Positions 22,294 to 34,377 of a stretch of DNA of 64,000 nt are shown here, piece by piece; the stretch's first letter is position 1, and each line of letters opens with the position of its first letter. Both the position numbers and the translations under genes were made by a program. The notes beneath the pieces were generated by a model. That model did not search any database and was not told the DNA's origin. It saw only the letters and a list, made by a program, of their open reading frames with translations. Where the stretch lies: assembly GCA_963693365.1 (NCBI GenBank), contig CAVNZM010000003.1:2852001-2916000 (forward strand), written 5' to 3'. The stretch is from Amoebidium appalachense. Its lineage: Eukaryota > Ichthyosporea.

Positions 22294-22403
22294 ACATGTG
22301 CCGTCTAGATCTACCACATGTGCGATCCAGATCTCCCACATGTGCGATCCAGATCTACCACATGCGCCATCTAGATCTACCACATGCGCCATCTAGATCT
22401 CCC
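22294..22403. repeat. 22-bp minisatellite overlapping a stop codon
   Basis: Five tandem units with the core ATCTAGATCT or ATCCAGATCT. The last unit contains the TAG stop of the lectin/CBM20 gene (22393-22395), so the array extends the end of the coding sequence into the 3' UTR. Confidence 0.85.
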
Positions 22404-24087
22404 ACACGTATGCCTGTGTGACGTCGGCTGCTGCGGGCTGCAGGACCAGGTTGTGGCCGCTCATCCACGTGACCGTGTGGTCCTGGCCGCAGACCTTTGC
22501 AAACTTGTACTCGATGGGCTCGTCCAGCACGTTGGCCACCACAAGCACAAACAGGTGCGGGTTGTCGGGGTGCCGTGTCATGGCCGGGGCCGCCAAGGGG
22601 TCCCAGTCGCCCAGGCTCTCCCTGTCACCGACCATGACCACGCTGTCCTCTGCCTCTGCATGTGTGCACTCCAGCAGGATGCTGGTCTTGCCGGCAGGCA
22701 CAAGGCCCCTGCTGCGGAAGGTTGGTGTGGTGGCCTGCTGGTGCCTGTGCGCCAGCATGTTGTCCAGTGAGCTGCCGCCCTCCAGGGCCGCAACCTTTGC
22801 TGCATGGGCACTTTTGCGGCCGTAGTGCACCCAGATGGCGGCCAGGCCCAGCAGGGCGGCCAGCACGGCCACGGCCACCGTGATGATGACCACACTGCTG
22901 GTGCTCAGCCCCCCGTCAAACCCCACGGGGCCCACGGGCTGGGGGTTGGGCAGCTGGGTCACGTTCTTGGGCTGCAGCACGACCGTGTACGTGGGCTGGC
23001 CGGCCACCACCGTGGTGTATGCCGTCACCGTCTGTGCCCCCACTGTGGCCGTGACCACGGCCGTGCTGGTGTCGACCTGCGTGATGGCTGTGGTGCTGGT
23101 GACTACCTGCGCCGTGCTGGTGGTGCTAGTCTGCACCGCCGTCACCCCCTGGCCCCCGGCAATGCGCGCCGTCATCATGCCGTTGGATGCCTGCCCTAGC
23201 GCCGTGCGGCACTGGCCCACAGGCAGGCTGGATGGGCTGGGGGGGAAAGAGGTGTTAGCTCCTAGTTGAACTGGTGGTGGATTAAAGATGTGGGTCAGGT
23301 GGTGGGTCTAGATGGGAAGCATCGAGTTGTTTACAACACTCACACCTAGTTCTGAGAGACACTGACAGTGGGCCTGCTGGTGGACCATCCATCATGGGGA
23401 CGTGCAGTTGATATTAGTGGTCTATGGGACTGTAAGACTACGACTGTAGTTGACCTATTGGCTACGTCAGTACTGCATGTTATGTGCGGGGGCTAGTTGT
23501 GAGTCGGTCTGCAAGCCAAAGATTGGAGCATGTGGTTGTGTCTGCTGTAAACACACATGCATCACCATGCAGCGACAGCTCAGCTCAAATATGCACGTCC
23601 TAGACCAATAGGTTGGTCCAAGACTAACATGACAGCATGAACTATAACCTCATAAAAACACGCACCTGAGGGCACAGGCCTGTAGGGCGTTTGTCTTGCA
23701 CGGGGCGGCACACAGGTTGAGGGGGCCGCTGGCCAGCTGGGGCATGGGGTACTCGCTGCCCGACACGGCCCAGCGCTGCTGCAGGCTGCTGGGGTCGCAG
23801 TTGCCCAGCAGCAGAGGGCTACCGTCGGCGCCCCAGGCCGTGACACACTGGTAGGGCACTGTGCTGGTCACCAGCATGCCCTCACTCGACAGCTGCCAGC
23901 GCTGGCCCTGGTTGGTGCCTGTGCTGTCACAGGCCCCAAACACCACCGTGGACGAGGGGCCGATGCCCATGCACATCTGCGTGCCTGACAGCCGGATTTC
24001 GTACGTGTACGGGTACAGCGCAACCACGGCCGCGCCGTGGGCAGACCCCAGCCAGGCGGCCGTAGCAAACAGGCCAGCCCAATGCAT
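22393..24087 (-). CDS. Type I membrane protein: ricin-type lectin ectodomain and cytoplasmic CBM20
   Basis: There are two exons, 24087-23666 and 23236-22393, joining in phase 2 to give 421 residues. Order: signal peptide (MHWAGLFATAAWLGSAHGA); a Cys-containing domain of about 120 residues with two QxW motifs (GQRWQL, QQRWAV), the mark of ricin B-type beta-trefoil lectins; a Ser/Thr/Val-rich stalk with repeated TST and VVT; one transmembrane helix (SSVVIITVAVAVLAALLGLA) followed by basic residues; then a C-terminal CBM20 starch-binding fold (GDRESLGDWDP, IEYKFA, VTWMSGHN). CBM20 binds alpha-glucans. The topology puts the lectin outside, or in a lumen, and the glucan-binding domain in the cytosol. 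Mammalian STBD1 also joins a membrane anchor to CBM20 but has no lectin. With only about 120 residues the trefoil may be partial. Function is inferred. Confidence 0.8.
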
Positions 24088-24100
24088 GGTGTGTGTGTGC

Positions 24101-24145
<45 letters not shown>
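24088..24145. repeat. (GT)n microsatellite upstream of the lectin/CBM20 start
   Basis: The GT array begins at the base next to the initiator ATG on the plus strand, so it is (CA)n in the 5' leader of the minus-strand gene. Confidence 0.9.
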
Positions 24146-24146
<1 letters not shown>

Positions 24147-24364
24147 ACTGATAACAGTGGCTACTGTGCCTGTCTCTGCGTCTCTGTGTCCTGCGTGCCT
24201 ATACGTCCGTGGCGCACATGCCGCGCCAACCTATCTACTAGTGAAGAACTTTACCAGCTATGACGGACAAAAGCTCCCTTTCCGTAACATCGAACGCAAA
24301 AGTGACGCTTGGGCCTCCAGGCAAGCCAAAGAGTACAGGACATTCCTGATCATCCCCTCACGGT

Positions 24365-24418
24365 CATTGGCTCTTTCTGTCCAATCGTAGCTCCACTGAC
24401 GTTTTAGGTGCACCAATC
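24365..24418 (-). promoter_or_regulatory. CCAAT-box cluster upstream of the lectin/CBM20 gene
   Basis: ATTGG at 24366-24370 and CCAATC at 24381-24386 and 24413-24418 lie about 280-330 bases upstream of the start codon. The clustering suggests an NF-Y type site. This rests on motif only. Confidence 0.3.
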
Positions 24419-25723
24419 AGCTGTTATTTTCTCTGCTGCGGGATGGCCGTGAATGCAATAATGTGCTCAATAATGCACACACGTGGCCACGCCCACATTA
24501 TCAATATAAAAATGCATCTTGAATAAACAAATGTAATCATTTATCCACAATATTACAATATACCTGTGTATTCGGTGTTTGATGAAGTAGCAAAGGTATG
24601 AAAGATATTTGCACATCTCTGCACGCCTCACATGCAGATATATGATTGGTTCACTAAACATTCAACAAACTGATTGGCAGCTGGGAAGACCTGCGCCAGC
24701 CGACTGCGGCCTCAGTTAGTCACTTTGCTTGAAATTTGAGTGACCGTCCGGATCCCTGCGGCCCGGCTCGTACCTTGTATGTTGCCGCATAGTAGTGCCC
24801 GGCCACTTACGTAAGCTGGTGGGTACATAGCCTTGGAGAATAGGCCTCAGTCCTGACTCACCCAGGCCCAGGGCCTCTTGTGCGGCGCCGGTTTGGCTTG
24901 TGCGTAGCACTGCGCAGCCAGCCCACAGGCACACGTGCACACACCGTGACACACAATGCACCGGTCAAACATACACACAGATACACGAACGGACACAAGG
25001 TCATGCCATACACACACGCACACGCACACGCACACATACCCGCGCGCACGCACGCACGCGCGCACCCAAACGCGGGAATACACGCGCCTGCTCAGGGTGA
25101 CACACACGAGTCACGAAGACGCACGCAGTCAAACACACTGAATCGGTTGGCGCGCGTACACAACACACGCACACACGCACACACGCACACACAACGCACG
25201 CACACACGCACGCACACGCACGCACGCATACACACACTCACACGCTCACACACACACAAACGCTCACACGCACACACACACACGCACACACAAACACGCA
25301 CACACAGCACGACACATACACGCAAAACCCACACACGCTCATGCGCACCCCGTAGCTTATTCTCAGAGACACACACAGACACCGCATCCCACGTGCACAC
25401 CGTATTGTCTGACGGGTGGTAGAGGCAGCCTTCCATGCGCGCTGCACACACTTAAGGTGGGGCGCACACACGCCACGCATGGGCAGCACGGGTACTGTCG
25501 ACACCGACCCTAACATGAGCTCAGTATGGTACGGCACCGAAGCCCCTTCGTAGGTGCATGCCACCAAACACCACACGTACCACAGGCCGCGCGGACGCAC
25601 TCAGTAAGCGTATGCAAACCTGGCTGTCCCTCGCGTACAGCCACACACCACCAGATGGGCTTTCTGGGAGCCCTGGATAATAAACAGCATGCTTTCCCCG
25701 CTTGTTACTCTGAACCCCCCCCC

Positions 25724-25754
<31 letters not shown>

Positions 25755-25789
25755 AGACACACACATACACACACATGCATAAACGTTCA
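24419..25789. other. Intergenic, microsatellite-rich
   Basis: AT-rich to 24660, then CACG/CA-type arrays (about 25005-25330) and a C run with CA (25717-25762). Frames here are repeat-encoded. No gene is seen. Confidence 0.6.
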
Positions 25790-25824
25790 AGAATCCGGCC
25801 TTAGCCTAGCCAAGGCCGGATTCT
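25790..25824. other. Perfect 13-bp stem hairpin
   Basis: AGAATCCGGCCTT, a 9-base loop, then its exact reverse complement. It stands alone in intergenic DNA with no T-run after it. Confidence 0.8.
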
Positions 25825-26351
25825 GTAGACGAATAAGGGGAGCTGCATATTACGTGACTGCAGGGTTGTGAGTTTCGTGAAAGCGTAGGGTCATACGAGC
25901 ATTTGACCTTTGCTATGGTTCACACAGCCAGACCACCACTAGTGCCATGATATGATAAATCTTTAGCAGACACCACGTGGCTAGTTGGCCTGCCGTGGTT
26001 GAGGATGTCTGAAGGACCCGCTAGGCGCACCGGGAGGTGCAAGGCAGTGCCCACGCTGGAAACCTAAAAGGGCAGCAGCAGTGCATGGTCCGATGGGAAA
26101 CCAGCTTATAAAAACCACACGTACCAACTAGGGCGTCTGTTGCCAGGGGGGCAGGATGAAAAAAAAGGTGGGGGGCAGTGGGGAGGAGAAGAGGGGGGGG
26201 GGGGGGAGGGGGGGGGGGAGGGAGGGGATACACGAACTTTTTTGCGAACACGGGAAAGGTGAGAAATGGGCCAAGTGGGTTGCTCAGTTCACTGTTCCCC
26301 CGCTATTGCAATCGAACTCGGTCCTGAGAGGCCTTTTTGGGGGGGGGGGGG

Positions 26352-26387
<36 letters not shown>

Positions 26388-26791
26388 GGGGGCCGGCTAG
26401 GGTTCGGTGGGCCGGCTGGTCGCTGAGAAGGATCTTGGAATGATTTGACATGAAAGAAGGGATGGGCTGAGTAGTCCCCTGTCTGTCTGCTGTGCCGGCA
26501 AGGCGCTTGCATTGATATTAATTAATGAGGTGCCAGGCTCCAAACACCTTGGCAGGTTCATTTTGCATGCACAGCACACCACATCCATATGTACGATCAT
26601 TCATGCAGTGATGATTCGGGCACAACCCTACGTGCAAGCAGCCAGGAATATGAAACATTACAGTGTCGGGCAGGTAAACTGACAGGCCCACTCAGTGCTA
26701 CGGTCACAGTGAGGGGGAGCATATCGCTCCCCAGACATTCATGCATCACACTAACACGTCACTACGTACTATAGTAGAAGCTGCACGGCTG
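25825..26791. other. Intergenic, no gene seen
   Basis: G-rich tracts at 26190-26226 and 26338-26390. The rest shows no supported frame. It lies downstream of the phosphotransferase gene. Confidence 0.6.
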
Positions 26792-28428
26792 CTACATAGG
26801 CAGGGGCGGGGGTATGTGGAAACATCTGATGCCCAGGGCAGCTGTTATCTGGCGCACACAGACAAAGGCATAGTGCAGCAGCAGCACCACGCTGCCCAGC
26901 GCACTGGCCCCCACGACCATGGCCGGGTCCAGGGGGGTGCTTGCAGGCAGGCCCAGGGCGGCATTCAGCAGGGGCAGCAGCAGGGGGGCCAGTCCCAGCT
27001 GCAGCACGGGGTAGGGGGAGTGCGTCACGTGTGCCAGTATCAGCCGGCACGTGATGTGCGCAAACACACCGGCCAGCAGCACAAATAGGGGCATGGCCTG
27101 GGGGCCCAGCGTGTCGGGGGTCGCCGCAGCCAGGGCCGCATAGGCCAGTAGCAGGCCAAAGGGGCCCAGCCGCCGCAGCGCCGGGGACAGGGCTGGGCGG
27201 GTGGCGGCCTGGACCCGGCGCACAAAGCCGGCCATGGTGGCCAGGCCGGCCAGGCCCACGGCCAGCACCAGCCAGCGGCCCAGGGCCAGGCCGGCCACTT
27301 GCTGCAGCCACAGGTCGGGGCCCAGCATGGCCGTGGCCGCATACAGCAGGTAGGCCAGTGTCACGCCGTCGTCGGCGCCGTTGATCAGGCCCAGCAGCAG
27401 CTCCTTGGTGTGGTACTCGTCCCACGTCGTCAGGAAGAACACCCCCTGCGACCTGCAAGCCCCTCAGCCCCTGCCCTATATACCCCCCTCCCTTCCCCCC
27501 CCCTCCCCCCCTCTCCCTGCACATACACAGTCACCAGCAGCAGGGCCCACCGCAGGCCCAGCTGTAGAGTTGCAGCCAGGGTGGTGGCGCTGATGGTCAC
27601 GTTGACGGCGTCGCAGCCGTGGTCAAACAGCTGGCCCAGGGGGGACGAGCTGCCTGCACCCCCCGTCAGCACCCACATGCCACAGGGCAGCAGGGCGCAG
27701 GGCACGCACCTGTCCTGCGGGCCTGCAGGCCGTCCAGGTTGTCCATGGTCTGGTAGAAGAACAGGGCCCAGGCCTGCAGCACATACAGCCACTGCGGGCC
27801 GGCCTCGGTCAGGGTGGGGCACAGGCGGGCCGTCAGGGCAAAGCTCAGCAGGGGCAGGGCCAGGCCCAGCAGGGTGATGGCGTTGGGGGCCAGCCACAGC
27901 GGCACCAGGGAGAGGCAGCGCTCGGCAAAGGGCCGCAGCACGTGCTTGTACAGCAGCGACCCGTTGGACCCCCTGCTCCCCCGTCAGTGGGCTAGCCAGC
28001 CCCGCACAGCAGGGGGGAGGTGGGGGGGAAGGGGGGAGATAATTGGGAAGGAAGAAGTTGCGTAGGACGGGCAGCCACCAGCCAGTTGGCAGACCCTCGC
28101 CGAGGGGAGAGGGGGGAGGGGGGAAGGATGAGGGCTAGCGCCATTTTGTTGCAAGCGGGCTGGACGCAGGGGAGGGGGGGGGGGGGGGGGGTGGTCACAG
28201 GCACATACAAAAGCAGGCCGCTGGGGGACGGGAGGGGGGGGGAGGGAGGGGGGAGAGGGGGGAGGGGGGCAGGCAGTTGCCATGTGGGTCAATGCAGTCC
28301 GGGGTGAAAGCAGAATAAGGGGGATTCTTCAGTGGTGGCAGGGCTACAGCCAGAGGACTGAGAGTGGATTAGGGGGGTAAGGGGTTGAGGGAAACATTCT
28401 GGGTCCGAGGGGGAAGGAGGGGGAGGAA

Positions 28429-28460
<32 letters not shown>

Positions 28461-28532
28461 GGGTTGGGCAGGCAGGCACCTGTACTGGTAGGCGCGCAGG
28501 TTGGCCAGGCCGGTGTCTGTGAGGTACTTCAT
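26792..28532 (-). CDS. Choline/ethanolamine phosphotransferase (CDP-alcohol phosphotransferase)
   Basis: The enzyme transfers phosphocholine or phosphoethanolamine from CDP-alcohol to diacylglycerol, the last Kennedy-pathway step, in ER or Golgi membrane. Exons: 28532-28480 (MKYLTDTGLANLRAYQY), 27972-27710, 27653 to about 27525, and about 27434-26792. The N-terminus reads YQYRGSNGSLLYKHVLRPF and then PLWLAPNAITLLG, as in this family. The catalytic signature DG-x2-AR-x8-G-x3-D-x3-D is perfect (DGLQARR ... GQLFDHGCD) but exists only after removing the intron between exons 2 and 3, which strongly supports that splice. Exon 4 holds VFFLTTWDEYHT and hydrophobic helices to the end. Length is about 365 residues, close to plant and animal homologues. 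The exon 3/4 junction is uncertain by a few codons. Choline or ethanolamine preference cannot be read. Confidence 0.88.
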
Positions 28533-28814
28533 GGCGCCGATAGAGTTCAAAGTGTGTAAACCCCCCCCAAGAAAGTGTGTAAACCCCCACTTCAAACCTC
28601 ACCGTGTGTGGTGTGCTAATGGACCACCTGAATGATTATGATATCCCATCGGTGAGCTGCGACCGAGAATATTTGAAACCCTGGATGGTACGATGGCTCT
28701 CACAGATGCCATATATATATGGTTGTGTTTGGTGGGCTGTCATTGGTGCTCCACAATAGTGCTTAAGTCAGTGCTACAGCCCTACCTCCTACTGAGGCGG
28801 TGTCTCCTTTTTCC

Positions 28815-28880
<66 letters not shown>

Positions 28881-29313
28881 AAAAAGGGACCGCCACAAGT
28901 AGATGTATAACGTCGCACGTGCGGCAACACGTCAGTACGTGTTAGGCTACAGCCCCCTCCGGTCGGAACCGACCGGCTGGCAACACCCGGCCACAGTTTG
29001 GTCGCAGCTGCAAAATTTTTTTATAAAAAAAAGCCAACCTTACAGCATATTATTAGCAGAGAGCGTAGAGTACTTTGGTAGAGGGTGCACGCACTGAGGT
29101 ACAGACACCACAGCTGGGCCTTTCCTGCGCCCTTCAGTCTCCGCCTGTCTTTCCTCGCCCTTTCTTTGCACCCACCCGCTAGTCAGGCGGCCAGCGGGCC
29201 GTCAAGCCTAGAGTTACTGTAGACTTGTGGCTGGTGGTGGTGTGCAGACAGACAGACAGACCCCCGCGGGCAGCCGGGTGGTTGCGGCGTGGCGGGACCA
29301 TGAGAGGGCGGCT
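28533..29313. promoter_or_regulatory. Shared 5' region of two divergent genes
   Basis: The phosphotransferase (-) and the CBM48 gene (+) diverge from this 780-bp region. It contains a T run of about 44 bases (28835-28878) and a short palindrome, CGGTCGGAACCGACCG (28959-28974). Promoter elements are not otherwise recognisable. Confidence 0.4.
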
Positions 29314-31660
29314 ATGAAGAGCCTGTTCCGGTTTGTGGGGGGGGGGCAAGAAGAAGAAGCCCAAGGACCCGGACCCAGCCCCGGCCCCGCCTGCCGACTC
29401 GACCGCGCAGGCGCAGTGGCTGGCCCTCCAGCAGCAGCAGCTGCTGCAGCTGGCCCAGTGGCAGCAGCTGCAGGCCCTGCTGGCCGCCCAGCCCGACCCG
29501 GTCCGTGACTCCCTGGTCCGTCGCAACTCCCTCGGGGGCACGGCAGACCCCCTGGTGCGCCTGCACAGTGCCCCCCTGTCCGGGCCCTTGCCGGGCCAGA
29601 CTAGCCGCCTGGCTGCTCAGCCCCTGGACACACTCACTACCGCCCTGGGCCCGGGTGGTCTGCAGGTAGGCGCCCTGGCTTTGTGTGTGTGCACATACGT
29701 GTGAATGCATGTGTGTGTGTGTGCCTGTAAGTGCACGTTTGTTTTGGTGGTCTTGTTCCTGAGTGTGTCACGTGCATGTGTACGTTTGTACGTGCATGCA
29801 CACGCACTGGTGTGTGTATACACGTGCTTGCATGCGTGTGTGCACGTGTGTGTGCATGTGTACGTGCGCCCACACACACACACTCGGGTGCGTCTGGGTA
29901 CGTGTGTGGGGTGGCTGTGGGCCAACAGTGACCCCCGACCGTGTGCAGCGGTCTTCTTCTGGAGGGGCCCTGGGGCTGCTGCACCCTGCTGGCCATGTGG
30001 ACGGCACCAGTGAGGCCCTGGTGTGTGCCCTGCTGGGTTGGGGGGGGGGGAGGGGGGAGGGGGGGGGGGGGGGGGGGCTGGCTGGCAGGGGGACTGAGTG
30101 GTGGGTGCAGGGGCAGAATGGGTCTACAGTGGACACGGTGCAGGCACAGCTGCAGGCACTGTATGCACAACAGCCACACAGCAGCGAGGGGGGAGACACG
30201 GACGAGGGCAGGAAGACCGTCATGTTTGTGTGGAAGGCCGCCCCCGAAACAGGTGTGGTGCAGGCACACTCGCACACACAGACACACACCATAGTAAAGT
30301 TTAATGGATTTATGGGGCAAGTGTATTTGGGGGGCTGATGAGGGGGTTTTGAAAGTGCGCTTCTAGTAGAGGCCTGTGCTGTGGATGGTGCTGTGGAGAC
30401 AGGTGGACACTGGGTTGCCTGTGTGCATGCAGGCCTGTGTGGGTAGACAGAGGGGTGCCTGTGTGCATGCAGGCATTATTGTTCCTGTGTGTGGAGGTGG
30501 GATATCCCTCTCCCTGTCGCCAAACCCGCCCCCCCCCCCCCCCCCCTCCCCCCACTGGGTGACACCCCTTTTGATGTGAGGGTCCTGAGGAACGACTCTG
30601 TTTGTTTCATGTTCCTGTGCCTGTGTGCAGTCCTGCTTTTCTTTTCATCTGCACCAGCTCTGGCCAGCCTCTGGGCCCCAAACCACCCTGCTGTGGCTGG
30701 GTCAAACTGTGTGCTGGGTGCTGATTGGATGGTGCAGTGGTCGAGGTGGCCGGCACGTGGGACGGCTGGGTCGAGCGCATGCCCATGCAGGTGGGTGGCA
30801 GGGCATATGCATGGCTGGCTATATTAGGGCGTATATTTATATGCATGGCTGGCTAGGGCATATATGTGCATGGCTGGCTAGGGCATATGCATGGCTGGAC
30901 GGGGCATATATATATGCATGGCTGGCTCAGACATAAGCATGGCTGGCTAGGGCATGTATATGCATGGCTGGCTAGGGCATACATATGTGCATGGCTAGCT
31001 AGGCATATGCATGGCTGGCTAGGCATATGCATGGCTGGCTAGGGCATGTATATGCATGGCTGGCTCAGGCATATGCATGGCTGGCTAGGGCATATGCATG
31101 GCTGGCTAGGGCATACATGTGCATGGCTGGCTAGGCATATGCATGGCTGGCTAGGACATATATATGCATGGCTGGCTAGGGCATACATGTGCATGGCTGG
31201 CTAGGGCATACATGTGCATGGCTGGCTAGGGCATACATGGGCATGGCTGGCTAGGACATAAATATGCATGGCTGGCTAGGGCATACATGTGCATGGCTGG
31301 CTATAGCTAGGGCATATATATGCATGGCTGGCTAGGGCATACATGTGCATGGCTGGCTATAGCTAGGGCATACATGTGCATGGCTGGCTATATAGCTAGG
31401 GCATATATATGCATGGCTGGCTAGTGCATACGTGTGCATGGCTGGCTAGGACATATACATGGCTGGCTAGGACATATATATGCATGGCTGGGTGATGACT
31501 GGGTGCCCAGGCGGACGGGTGGACACACTTTGTGGTGCTCAACCTTGCACGGGGCCGCTACGAGTACAAGTACATAGTGGATGGCCGTTGGACACACGAC
31601 GTCAACAAGCAGCGCACAGAGGACGGCCTGGGGGCGTACAGCAACTTCTTCCAGATCTGA
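29314..31660 (+). CDS. Coiled-coil protein with C-terminal CBM48 (AMPK-beta/PTST-like)
   Basis: Exons: 29314-29665, 29949-30020, about 30110-30250, 30738-30790 and 31511-31660. The start MKSLFRFVGGG leads into a KKKKPKD segment, then Gln/Leu-rich helices likely to coil (LALQQQQLLQLAQWQQLQAL). The last three exons make one CBM48: KTVMFVWKAAPETG, VVEVAGTWDGWVERM, then YEYKYIVDGRWTHD and a closing NFFQI. CBM48 binds glycogen or starch and here contains the conserved W and K positions. The protein stops right after CBM48, so the alpha/gamma-binding C-terminal domain of AMPK beta is absent. Coiled coil plus C-terminal CBM48 resembles plastid PTST proteins, but no transit peptide is evident. The G run at 29337-29346 has 10 G where 9 would keep the frame, so exon 1 is frameshifted as written. 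AATAAA lies at 31785-31790. Confidence 0.75.
30803..31494 (+). repeat. Minisatellite filling intron 4 of the CBM48 gene
   Basis: About 30 imperfect units of 20-30 bp, core GCATGGCTGGCTAGGGCATA, fill nearly the whole intron between exons 4 and 5. The array starts within 15 bases of the 5' splice site and resembles the exon end (GCGCATGCCCATGCAG). Confidence 0.9.
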
Positions 31661-32262
31661 GCCTGCATACAGTCACCTGGCCAGCCGTGGTGCTATGTGA
31701 TGGCGGCACCCGGGTGCATGGACACACAAATAGGCGCTAGAGCAAGTTTAGTGCATGGACAGAGATAGGTCCATATGTGGGCATAATAAATACTTGACAG
31801 AATGGGTGCAGACACGTGGGCACACTGTGTCTGCCCCAACAGAGCACGAATGGGGCTGTGGGGGGCATATGATGCGCGTAGCAAGAAATACACGAACGGC
31901 CTGGGGGGCAGCCCCGGGCAGATTTACTGTTAAAGTGTCTATAGGCATTCGTTTGTAGGGTGGCTCACTGCAGGCCACCCTGGTCCATGTGCTGCCCCTG
32001 TGTGCACGCACGTACCCCTAAATCAAGAGCACACTTAACATGGTCTCAGATGTCTGTGTACATACACCCACATTTCCACGGGTCTTTACGTCTATGTGCA
32101 TACACCCACCCTCTATATATCTAAGCACACAGGTCTACTGTGTCATGTGCATCCACACCCACCCTATCTCCAAAACACACACAGATTTACTACATCTACG
32201 TTCATCCACCCACCTACATCACAGGGACACACATGCATAGTGTCTGTGCATGCACCCAGTGC
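31661..32262. other. Convergent intergenic region
   Basis: 3' ends of the CBM48 gene (+) and squalene synthase (-). It holds AATAAA at 31785-31790 and nothing else recognised. Confidence 0.5.
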
Positions 32263-34001
32263 CTACTTCCTGTACAGATAGTATGCCAGGCCCCCCACGC
32301 CCAGCAGCACCACACCGTGGGGCCATGGCCGTACATGACACAGTGCCTGTGTGCGCCTGTAGGCCCCCTGCCGCTGCTGCACGCCGGGCACGGCCTCACA
32401 CAGGGCCAGGCCTTGGGCCACAGCCGCACGGGTCTGCTGAGCCGAGGGGTCGTTTTGGGGGATGCGGGCCTGAATGTCCAGGAGAAACTGCTGGAAGATC
32501 AGCAGCACGCTGTCCATGCACGTGGCGTCCCTGATCAGGCGCACAGCCAGGCCCTTTCTGATCTTGACCACCCCTTCAAACACCTTCCCATTGTTGTAGC
32601 ACTCGGCCAGCGTGGCTATGGCCATCACCTACACCGACCCCCTCAGTTGTGTGCCCAGCCTGGCTGTGCCCTGGTGCTCAGAGCGTCACCGTGTTCTAAG
32701 TGTGATCTATTGTGTGCGCGGTGCACCGTGTTCCAAGTGCGTCTACCATGCGATGCACCGTGTTCTATTGTGTGTGCGGTGCACGCTGGTGTGTGTGCGG
32801 TGCACACTGGTGTGTGTGCGGTGCACACTGGTGTGTGTGCTCCTGTCCTGCATAGCACCGTGTTCTATCGTGTGTGGTGCACCGTGTTCCACCGTGTCTG
32901 CCTTGTGGTGCACCGCGTTCTATCGTGTGTGGTGCACCGTTTTTTATCGTGTGTGGGATGGACCGTATTCTATTGTGTGTGTGCTTGACCGTGCTTTATT
33001 GTGTGTGTAATAGCGTCGTGTTCTATTGTGTGCGGTGCACGGTGCTCCGTTGTGTGGGCTGCAGGGTGCATGGCCTACCTGAGGGATGGCACAGAAGCTG
33101 ATGACTGATGGGTTTCTGAGGCGCTGCATGTAGGCAAACAGGTCTGGGATGTGCTCGAGGGCATTGGTGATCAGCTCGTTGAGGCAGGCCAGCGCCTGTG
33201 GCCTGTGGTCCCTGCTTGCTAGGTCCTGTAGCTGCTTTGCATGGCGGGCCCAGACCTGCTGAGGCCAGAACCTCCTTCCATCGTGCAGGTCCTCCAGATA
33301 GTCTCTGATGATGTTGACCTTCTGAAGGAACAGGCCCATGCTGTTGGCCAGCCGGTCGTCCAGCCCCACCTCCCTGGACTCCAGACCGCTGGCAGCAAAC
33401 AGGCGGCTCAGGCCAATGCCCACCAGGCCGGCCACGTGGTGGCAGTAGTGGTCCCAGTCAGACAGCGTCACCACCTGCACGGCCTCGCCACAGGCATAGT
33501 GGCACATGCCCTCGGCCATGCGCCGGGTGATGTCCTGTGTGCACACATATGAGTTATGTTGCCCACCAGGCACACTTGGGCCACCACAGCCATCAACTAG
33601 TCCAAGGGATTAATCACGCCCATGCACCACATCAAAACCCTTGGCCCAAACCACACTAGTCACACCATCAAGCCCTACCATGTGGATGCATGGCTATCAT
33701 AACATGTGGATGCATTATATGAATGCCTATTCATAAACACCCGACAACATCCCTTCATAAGAGAGACAACTTTCCTCCCCCCCCCTCCCCCCGCTGGAAA
33801 GGCACCAAATCCCCCCCCCCCCCCCCCCCCCCCCCAACACACACAAAACCTTACAAGTCCTAAACCAACACAAGAAAATACCCATTTCGATGCAGTTCAT
33901 ACCTCCCCCCCCACCCCACACACACACACCCACCCTTCCCCCGTTTCCCCTCCCCCCCCCCCCCCCCCCCCCCCCGCCCCCCCTCAGGGAAGACAAAATG
34001 C

Positions 34002-34042
<41 letters not shown>

Positions 34043-34342
34043 CCCCTTCCCCCCCACCACCCATCCTTCACTCAGAAATACTTGATTAAAAAGATTACAC
34101 ACAGACAAACCCATGCCCCCACCCACACACCTGGACCCTCAGAGTGCACGACACAGGCCACATGTGAAGAGAGAATCACCCCCTGCCACACCACCAACCT
34201 GCCACCACCAAAAATCCCCCCCTCCTTACCACCCCTCCAGGGAACACGATTACAAACCCTCGTTACAAATCCCCTCCCCGCCCTTTCCCACCATACCCCC
34301 TCCCCCTCCCCGCCCCTTCCACCATATCCCCCCTTTCCCCCC

Positions 34343-34377
<35 letters not shown>

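Noticed and set aside
22418-23269. Plus-strand frames opposite the lectin/CBM20 gene
   Set aside because: Antisense shadows of a GC-rich coding exon. The minus strand has a signal peptide, membrane helix and CBM20.
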